64,000 nucleotides of DNA from Liriodendron chinense (taxonomy: Eukaryota; Streptophyta; Magnoliopsida; Magnoliales; Magnoliaceae), in the NCBI GenBank assembly GCA_003013855.2, contig PVNU02000424.1:3782001-3846000 (forward strand), given 5' to 3'. A program made the translations under genes and the position numbers. Positions 56,467 to 64,000 of this stretch are shown piece after piece (position 1 is the first letter of the stretch; each line of letters opens with the position of its first letter). The notes under the pieces were generated by a model that was given only the letters and a program-made list of their open reading frames with translations, did no database searches and was not told the DNA's origin.

Positions 56467-58046
56467 TAATTGAGATTCTACTGATCTTGTTTGAACGTGC
56501 TCTAGCGTTAGTAATCATGGAAGAAGCTAGTGTTTTTGTCCCCAAACTTTAGCCAAAAGGCTTTAGATCGTTGCCTCCATTTAATCTCTTGTTGGCAGAT
56601 CATAGTAGCATAATCAGACTTGAGAGAATCTTCGAGGGCTCTAACAACCTTTGAGGGGGGACTTGACTCTTCTTGCACATTAAGCGACTGGCAAGCAGCT
56701 AAGGAATTAGAAACAACAACCTCGCGATTAGCATGAGTTTTCTTTCTCCAATTAATTAGGTTACTCTTAAGCAATTTGAGTTTTTGACTAAAGACGAAAC
56801 TCGGGCTACTTGCAACCTCAAAAGAAGTCCAATAGGAAGAAACCAAAGCATAGAAACCATTGATCTCTAACCATGAGAACTCAAATCTAAAAGGCTTGGG
56901 CCCCTAGCCTTCTTCTACAGAATCCAATAAAATGTGGCAATGGTTAGAGATTGGTGGCAGAAGACCGTGTTGGCAAACTGCCAGAAAGGCTTCCATCCAA
57001 TCTGGGGAAACTAGAAATCTTTCAAGACAATAGAGAACAAGGGAATTCTGACCATTGGACCAAGTGAATTTGACATCTAAAAGCAATAGACCAATCAGAT
57101 CATTATCCCCCACCTAGTCAAAGAACATTTTCTGGCTTTTTGATATGCGGCTACCATTCGATTTTTCAAAGAAAAGTGAATGACGTTAAAATCACCACCT
57201 ATGCACTAGGGAAGGTTCCATTTCAACTTAACTGTGATTAAATCTTCTTAGAGAAGATGCCTAATAGAAGCAGAGCAAGGACCATATTCTTAGGAAAAAA
57301 ATCCATTTGAATCTAGAACAAGGGATCCTAAGGACCACAGAGATTGAAAACGAAGCGACCAGGGAGTCTTCTTGGACCTAAGAGCTAGAGTCCTAGGCGA
57401 TGAGAATGCACCTTGAGGAGCCTTCAGCCGCAAGGGAGATCCACTCTTTGTGACGATACCCCAAATAGAGTTGAGCTCAGAGCAACTTACCGATTGGAGT
57501 TTGGTTTCCTGGATAGTGATGACATTAACTTTGTTTTTATGAAGAGTTTCTTTAACCTGGGTTTTCTTATTGGCGCAACCAAGACCCCTAATGTTCTAGG
57601 AGATGATCTTCATGGATCCACTTGCTTGCCCCATCAACCTTTCTTGGAGGAACGAGAGTTGGATCTGATCTCATAGTTGATTGACAACTTGAGGTTGATT
57701 AGTTCTCTTAGCCCATGAGCAGCTTTGGAGAGCTTCACATCCATAGCCACTTTTGCTTCTATTTCTTCGATAAATTGAAAAAGAGCCACACAATCCTCCT
57801 CCTTGTCACCTGAATGATAGACCTACTAACTTACCAAAGTCCATGAGCCTGTCTTTTACCCATTGAGGATCCTTACATTAGACAAGATAGGGTAAACTGG
57901 GTTCAAGGCCTTTGGAAGGTTTAGAGTGGGCATATCATTCGACCGGACTTAGCTTGGAGGGACTTTCAAAATACAAATGTTAGAGGGGTTAGGGCTGAAG
58001 GACAAGAGAGGCTGGGGCAACATAGTTGTGGAGGGAGAGTCAGCCC

Positions 58047-58057
58047 ATCACAATGTC
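58047..58057. repeat. Right target-site duplication of the LINE
   Basis: ATCACAATGTC, an exact copy of 53223-53233. Confidence 0.85.
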
Positions 58058-58739
58058 ACTAGCGTGGTCCTACAAAGAACTTTAACGAGCTAATGTGTTC
58101 AAGTCCATTGTGGTCGTCAAACTTATTTGTGAGGGTAACCTAGGAAATTAAAGAGACTGAGATACGCAAAGCTCAATGTCACTTCCCCATTGATGGGTTT
58201 TCACACTCCTTTGTGCCTAAGCTGACCTTTCTATGTTTCCTAAACTCTTTTGAGTTCTGGTTCCACGTACAAGGTGTGCAGCATCTTTGAAGTGCACCTA
58301 TCCTTTTGGGGTGAAGGGCCCCAATACCACATATTCAAGTGCACAACCTTGCTTCATATTAAGCTTATCGTGAAGTTTTTTTTTTTTTGTCATTTCCCAC
58401 CAACACTAACGTCTTTAGTTTTGTTGATGTCTATGTTGGCTTTATAACGCAAGCTGTGCCAACCACAGGAAGCTTGTGATGAAGATTTGGGTCCCAAAGG
58501 TCTAACTTGTGGGTCCCATGGGTATGTGTAGGTCCCATGTGTGGTATATGTGTTTGTGTTCATAAAAGATATTTTTTTTTTCTATGAATTGAGTTTTTAA
58601 AAGTGTTTTAGAATTTTTATTTTTATTTTATTAATAGGTAGCGTTCTCATTATTTGTAGTGATACATGTTTTGCACCCTTGGGATACGAAAATATATGGT
58701 ATCGCATGCGCATGTATTGGGGAAGTATCGTCGTCCTAG
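58058..58739. other. Intron DNA, nothing recognised
   Basis: A T run at about 58377-58389, otherwise unstructured. Confidence 0.5.
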
Positions 58740-58741
58740 GT

Positions 58742-58865
58742 AAACATTGCGAAAATGATGGAAATTTTCAGCTACATCTTCCTAGTGATTGTTAGGTAGA
58801 TGGAAACATTGCGAAAATGATGGAAATTCTCAACTACATCTTCCTAGTGATTGTTAGGTGGATGA
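58742..58865. repeat. 62-bp tandem duplication
   Basis: Two copies share AAACATTGCGAAAATGATGG and ACATCTTCCTAGTGATTGTT, starting at 58742 and 58804. It sits at the 3' edge of the copia RT remnant. Confidence 0.85.
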
Positions 58866-60816
58866 GTTTTCCAACAAATCTTCTATACCTTCCTAGGTAT
58901 TCAACCATCTCTTTGATTATTAACTAGTTTATGATTTCGAGCCATTAGTCTATCAACTTGCTTAGTACGAAGAAAGCTTGTTTCTGCGAGCAAATTCAAA
59001 ACATATTTCCTTTAGAATAGATTAATGCCCTATGATTTGACAACTTCTAATCTAAGGAAATATTGATGACGGCTCAAATCTTTAGCTAGGAAGTGATGTT
59101 TGAAGATACTTCTTAAGATCCTCAATTTCTTTACAATTAGACCAGATGTGCCTCTTTGTATGAAAACAGGATGATCAACATGACTTCGAAGAAAGCCATA
59201 GGGCAATACAACCTTACTAAATTTATCAAAATAGGCATGCAGTGACTGCTTCAACCTATAAATTGCCTTTTCTTAGTTTACAAACCTTATTTGACTCCCC
59301 TTGAGCCCGGGTGGTTGCTCCATAAAGACTTCTTTGAGAATACCATGAAGAAATGCATTTTTAACATCGAGTTGAAATAAGGGCCACCCATGATCGACAA
59401 CAATAGAAAGAATGGCGCGAATGGAATTAAGCTTAGTAACTGGAGAGAAGGTTTTGGTATAGTCGATGCGGGGAGTTTGAGTGTATCCCTTAGCAACTAA
59501 GCAAGCTTTCAATCATTCAACTGTGCCATCGAGTTGAAATTTAATGTTATACACCCATTGACAACCAGCAGTACGTTTACCGGCTGGAAGACCAATTAGT
59601 TTCCAAGTGTCATTTTGATGAAATGCATCCTGTCTCTTCTTCTATAGCCTGCTTCCACCCTGTATTTGACAAGCTTCCCATGGATGTCTTGACATTTCTC
59701 TATAGTGTGATTTGTAACCTCTAGTGAGTGAGTGCACTTCTTATGTCCACCACCTCTACCAGGATCCTCCCCCTGCATCACCGCCACCACCTTGATTACC
59801 TTGGCCACTACGACCACCACCTCTGTTTCGCATGACAAATGATGCCAAGTCACTGGTTCCACCCGTAGAGCCAAGTGAGACACATTGAATGTGAGCATAA
59901 ACTTCATTTAGGGATGGAACATCCTTGCCACCCAAGATTTACACACATTGGCTGATATTCTGGTTTCAAGCCAGATAGGAATTTAGCTATGCGAAAATCC
60001 TTACATTGTTGATGTTTTATCTCCAGATCATTATTAAGTGGCTGATACACATTCGACTCACCCCACATTCCTTTCAGCTTTGAAGAATTGCCCTTTTGGG
60101 AATGCAAAAATCTCTTCAAACAACTGATAGATGAATGCATGTCCTGTAACGCATCTCACACCTCCTTTGCAGTGTCTAGAAATATCACATCCGCTTTAAC
60201 AGATGTTTCCATATTGTTCAACAACCACTTCATGATCTGAGCATTTTCCTGTATCCACTGATCGTATGAGTTGCTGGCTACTGCTATCATTTTCATCTGG
60301 TTTCTCAATAGTAAGATATTTTAGTTTTCCTTAGGCTGTAAAAAACACTTGGATAGATTTAGACCACTGAGAGATAATTTGCTCCATTTAGTTTTAGAGG
60401 TTTTTTGAATCCCTAGAAAATCAGATGGATTTAAGAACCCAGATTTTTTATCGTCCTTAATTTCCATTAGAAGCAGAAATTAAAGAGAATGACATAGTGC
60501 TTGCACGAATGAGGGTTGGCTCTTCCAGATGTAAGAACTCTCCAGTTGCACACTCCACACAATGTACACAATGCACTTGAAGAAACATTCAACTCTCATG
60601 TTCCAACAGATCATGAGAAGAGCAATGGCCGTTCACACTCTCAACACCGATCATTACAAAGGCCTGGCACACCAAAAAAAAGAAAAAAAAAAAGAAGAAT
60701 AAACGAGCTTTCTTAGAGGACTTTTAGCACAAGGGAGATGCGAAGAGCAAAGAGGAAAAGTGAAGGAAGAATTTATAAGACAGAAAAGAAGAAGGCGGTG
60801 TAAATATGAATGAAAC

Positions 60817-60830
60817 CTACTCTGATACCA
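60817..60830 (-). promoter_or_regulatory. Copia primer binding site (initiator tRNA-Met type)
   Basis: The minus strand reads TGGTATCAGAGTAG directly after an LTR end in CA. TGGTATCAGAG is the common PBS of plant copia elements, pairing with initiator tRNA-Met. Confidence 0.85.
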
Positions 60831-61200
60831 TGTAGAGTTTTGTACAAATGAAAGGAAAAAGAAAAGAGATGGGAAAAAGAGAACGGAGAGAGAAAACACT
60901 AAGGTTGTGCGTACCTTCTCTCCCTTGTTATATTAAGTAAAAAAAGAAGAAGAGAAAATGCTAAAGATATCCCTCACTTACAATATGATGTGCATAATAG
61001 GTGCACCTAATAAACTAAATAAAGGGGCACATGGACAAAACTAAAGACTAGGTGGGCTGTACAACCATAAGACCCCTTATTATAGTCATTCAGGTGGGTC
61101 CAGGTGTGCCGTGCAAATGGCCCACGTTGGTTATGTAATGGCTGGGCCCAGGTTGGCTGTACAAGCGGCCCACATCCACAGTCATTAACTATAGCATTGG
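60831..61200 (-). repeat. 5' LTR of the copia relic (outer end not defined)
   Basis: The inner border at 60831 is exact (CA next to the PBS). The outer border is approximate; no second LTR was found on the left side, so it cannot be fixed. Confidence 0.45.
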
Positions 61201-61227
61201 AAGGGGCATTGATAAGGGTAATCATCA

Positions 61228-61500
61228 TGGTATTAAAAACCGGTTATGTAATGGTTAGAATGACAATTACATAACAGTAACGGTGGGATCCGTTACGCGA
61301 TGCGGAGCTGTAATGGCTGTTCTGAAAAAAAAATCCAGTAACAGGCTGATACAGGGCTGTAACAGACCATTATGGGGCTGATAACAGGTTTGTCCTTCAA
61401 ATTTTTTTTTGATTGTTACAACGAAGTAAAGGCCATTGTGACCCATATCGTAACGGCCATATGGCTGGCTGGCACTTACAGCCATTATTACCATTATTGA
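61228..61500. repeat. GTTAC/GTAATGG-rich repeat, unclassified
   Basis: Many words such as GTTATGTAATGG, ACAGTAACGG, CCGTTACG and CGTAACGGCC on both strands suggest a decayed non-autonomous repeat. Borders are unclear. Confidence 0.35.
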
Positions 61501-62729
61501 ATTCCTTGGTAATTATAAGATACATAGGAAGATAGATAAGAATTGTATTGATATGAAGGACGATTGGGATCATCATGATAACTTCTTTCGAAAGGCATGA
61601 TGGTCAGGATAAATCGGATAGAATCTGATGATGGATATGGAAGGTCATAATGAGCATATGAGTTTGGGTAGGAATAATCATGAGCATATGAATTCCTCTT
61701 GAAGACATCTCCAAGATAAAACACGAGTTGGAATTTAGGTTTGGGTTCAAGGTCTAAACATTTTCAGTTGGTATGGTCTAGATCTAATAGTTTTGGGGGA
61801 CTGGAAATAGTAAGGGATTTGTTGGATTTGGAGAGTGGAACTATTGGGGCTTTGATGGGGTTGGGATGGATTTGGGGAGGAAAAGGGAAAATGTATTGAT
61901 GGCTCCATGATGGGTTTGGGAAGAAAAATAGGGAAAAGGTTTTGATGGGTTTGGAGAGGGAAAGGGAAAGAAACGGAAAAAGACCTTATTTTTCAAGTTC
62001 CCTGGTACAAGACTTGCTCTGATGCCAAAGGATGCGAACAGGTCAAAGAACAATAAGCTAGAGATTGTGGGGTGAACCCAATAATCAACTAGCGAACTGC
62101 TAGTGATCACATCTCCCTATGTCTTTTCCTATCAAATGGAACTAAAAGAAACTAAAGAATATGGGTAGAATCTAACAATCAACCAGCCAACTTCTAGTGA
62201 TCACAACCCCTTCTCTCTTCGTCTACCGAATGGAACCAAAAGAAAAACCTCTTAACTGTAAAATTCCAAAATATCATTATTGGCTTTTACAGGAAATGAT
62301 GTCTATATAAAAGACTTTGACAACTAAAGAAAATGCTAATATAATGGGAAATGACCAAAATGCACTTGAATTTTGTCACAACCATATGGTTCTTATGTAA
62401 ATTGGCTATAACTCATCAAATTGCATGGTCTTGGGCTTACTTGAAAGCTAAATCTATATGCTATGAAATAGGTTTTCTGTCATTCGGACATTCTTTGATG
62501 CCCAAAAGGTGGTCCACAACAAAGTGATGAAAATACAAAAGGGTAACTTATTAAATCATGACTCAATCTAACCCTAAGAGTAGTTAAAATGAATAAATAC
62601 CATGAAAGTGATGACCAATTGATTCCATGGGCCCTACTGTGTAAGCTGACTGTTGGTCTCATCAAATTTATCATCAGACCATGGATCCAGATCCATGATT
62701 AAGACAATCTGATGGTTGGATTGGTTAGA
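61501..62729. other. Intron DNA with a short direct repeat
   Basis: Two related ~75-bp pieces near 62070-62130 and 62165-62230 share AATCAAC and CTAGTGATCAC. No gene. Confidence 0.5.
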
Positions 62730-63465
62730 CCTTCGATTGCTCAGCTTGTTTGACCTTCTAGTCACATCGAAGTGTTCAATGGAGTGGATCCTAAAGGTCC
62801 CATCCATGGGTCCTATGTCTGAGCCCCTTGTTGCGACATGCATTTGAGTTCGTAAGAGGGTATCATTTTCAATTAATTAGGGTTTTTAAACAATTATTAA
62901 ATAGTTTTATAGCCATTTGAAGGTTTTGGAAGTGTTTTTTTTTTTTTGAAAGGCAATGCAATTATATTAAGAAACAAGGCGGGAACACCGCCATGTAGAA
63001 CTGCAAGACTGAAGACTAAAAAGACCAAAAAAGGCTCTAGAGGATAACAAGTGAAGGGCTTGAACACCTAGGCTGAAGCCACTGCATCTGGCTTTTCCTT
63101 CGATTGGTCAGCTTGTTTGGCCTTCTAGTCGCATCGGTGTACAATGGAGTGGATCCTAAAGGTCCCATCCATGGGTCCTATGTCCGAGCCCCTTGTTGTG
63201 ACATGCATTTGAATTCATAAGAGGGTATCATTTTAATTTAGTTAGGGTTTTTAAACAATTATTAAATAGTTTTATAGCCATTTGAAGGTTTTAGAAGTGT
63301 TTTTTTTTTTAATTTATTTTTTTTGAAAGGCAATGCAATTATATTAAGAAATGAGGCGGGAACACCGTCATGCAGAACTGCAAGACTGAAGACTAAAAAG
63401 ACTAAAAAAGGCTCTAGAGGATAACAAGTGAAGGGCTTGAACACCGAGGCCGAAGCAACTGCATC
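62730..63465. repeat. 367-bp tandem duplication containing a LINE 3' end
   Basis: Units 62730-63096 and 63097-63465 both run from CCTTCGATTG through GGATCCTAAAGGTCCCATCC, a T run, then AAAGGCAATGCAATTATATT and GGCTTGAACACC. They are highly similar but with separate changes. Confidence 0.9.
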
Positions 63466-63640
63466 CGGCTTGGCCTTCCTAACCGCCTCATCTAGGCTAC
63501 AAAGCCTTCTATTGAAACACCTATTTTTACGTTCTTTCTGAATTGACCATAAACCTGACAAAAGAGAGCCACCAAAGAGCCTTCCATTTTTTCTGAACAC
63601 CGATCCATGCCAAGCAGTGGAAAATGAACTAGTCAACGAG
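63300..63640 (-). pseudogene. 3' end of a second L1-type LINE
   Basis: The minus strand reads LFGGSLLSGLWSIQKERKNR, then CFNRRLCSLDEAVRKAKPDA, like the C-terminal end (zf-RVT region) of plant LINE ORF2. It ends in a T run at about 63300-63325 (poly(A) on the minus strand). A partial copy of the same 3' end is at 62936-63096. Confidence 0.75.
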
Positions 63641-64000
63641 GGTTTTTTCTGAACTCCTCCTCCTCGTCTTCATAGTACCATCACACATAATGGTGGGGCC
63701 CTTGACCTCATTGTACCATTTCCCTACAAACACACACACACACACACATTTATATGTATATGTGCATACGTACACGCGCACATGTACACACTTTATAAAG
63801 ATGTGATACATGGTTAGGTAGACAAATAGATGGATGCCATATGGGGTTGGATTATTGGATGAAATAGGAGGTGTGATTTTAGGAAAAATGTTGCCTTGCA
63901 GGGGGAGAAACTTAAAAATCGATCTTTTCCATGGAAGTTTGTGATTGTTTTGTGGTCCATTCTTATTATCTTCTTCTCCTAATAAAATCTTGTCCTACCC
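63641..64000. other. Intron DNA with an AC microsatellite
   Basis: (AC)n at about 63731-63750. Nothing else recognised. Confidence 0.55.

Larger units (their letters stand above)
53400..57680 (-). pseudogene. LINE ORF2 (endonuclease/reverse transcriptase), broken
   Basis: The ORF2 pseudogene of the LINE above. Longer open pieces are 56508-56846 (linker), 56904-57113 (endonuclease end) and 55143-55337 (RT palm start). The RT core is divided by frame changes and by the MITE. It cannot encode an active enzyme. Confidence 0.85.
53234..58046 (-). mobile_element. L1-type LINE, 5'-truncated and decayed, with 11-bp TSD
   Basis: Flanked by ATCACAATGTC on both sides. The 3' end is the T-rich run at 53234-53249 (poly(A) on the minus strand). 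From right to left it shows a 5' part with no intact ORF1, the endonuclease start (ISWNIRGLG, about 57630) and GGDFN (about 57190), FTWSNGQNSLV (about 57050) and the linker WRQRSKAFWLKFGDKNT (about 56530). RT pieces follow: APYKILAKLLASRL (about 55330), ISEAQRAFLADRQIL and KYLGLPL (about 54730). A zf-RVT-like 3' part is at about 53400-53600. Stops and frameshifts are many and no YADD box is visible. A MITE is nested at 55762-56466. Confidence 0.88.
58740..60830 (-). pseudogene. Ty1/copia relic: gag joined to RT, protease and integrase deleted
   Basis: On the minus strand, a 5' part at about 60340-60105 reads as gag (YDQWIQENAQIMKWLLNNME). RIAKFLSGLKPEYQPM lies near 60000. A glycine/arginine-rich part and a zinc-knuckle remnant (NHTIEKCQDIHGK) lie near 59700. 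RT follows almost at once (GCQWVYN, then [40 protein letters not shown], 59570-59300), and it runs on to about 58750 (LRSHVDHPVFIQ, then LFQRKYVLNLLAE). About 2 kb with PR and INT are missing, and several stops are present. It is copia by the RT motifs and by the PBS at 60817-60830. Confidence 0.8.
50851..64000 (+). other. Probable first coding intron of the RBM39-like gene (over 13 kb)
   Basis: No exon with an RRM was found between the donor at 50851 and the window end. The stretch holds TE insertions of several classes, mostly on the minus strand. That it is one intron is an inference; the exon could also be an isolated gene fragment. Confidence 0.5.

Overview
This window is nuclear DNA of a flowering plant. 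It has nested LTR retrotransposons, Tourist-like MITEs, a LINE, decayed Ty1/copia and Ty3/gypsy pieces, and one host gene with plant telo-box sequences and plant-style splice sites. The very long TE-filled intron and the style of the MITEs would fit a large-genome lineage such as a magnoliid, but the sequence alone does not prove a clade. I see no tRNA, rRNA, CRISPR or bacterial-type features.

Positions 1-40446 are two copies of one giant Ty3/gypsy family of the Tat/Ogre type, one nested in the other. Element A (+ strand, 1294-26014, 24.7 kb) has both LTRs (TG...CA), a PBS, a polypurine tract and a perfect 5-bp target duplication ACTAT. It sits inside the antisense gene of element B (- strand; 1-1293 plus 26015-40446), whose 5' LTR ends at 40446 and whose other end lies left of the window. 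A reads LTR, PBS, gag, protease, RT, RNase H, integrase, a purine-rich tract and a four-copy motif, two antisense genes (aORF2, aORF1), a long 3' region full of tandem repeats, PPT, LTR. A is nearly intact: one stop in gag and one in aORF1. B carries many stops and frameshifts.

The most interesting content is the pair of antisense genes. aORF1 resembles plant mobile domain (PMD) proteins and has three exons. aORF2 has a D/G-rich N-terminal region and a globular region like DUF7745/PMD-type plant proteins, in two exons. All three introns have GT-AG borders at the same places in A and B and are phase 0. Because the element moves through sense RNA, antisense introns are not removed, so these look like captured or co-evolved host-type genes with their own transcription. 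A probable antisense promoter lies at about 20.45 kb. A GC-rich inverted repeat occurs both upstream of the LTR TATA boxes and near the antisense units.

From 40447 to about 49600 there is intergenic DNA: a Tourist-like MITE with TAA duplication (41160-41720), a decayed gypsy gag on the minus strand (about 43660-45620), unassigned AT-rich DNA, a second MITE (48354-48987) related to the one inside element A, and a 3 x 102-bp tandem repeat. At 50243-50850 is the first coding exon of an RBM39/CC1-like SR-type splicing factor, with telo-box motifs upstream and a GT donor at 50851. No RRM exon follows in the window, so the rest to 64000 (more than 13 kb) is best read as its first coding intron. That stretch holds a LINE with an 11-bp target duplication (53234-58046), a MITE nested in it, a deleted copia relic (58740-60831) and a tandemly duplicated LINE 3' end (62730-63465).
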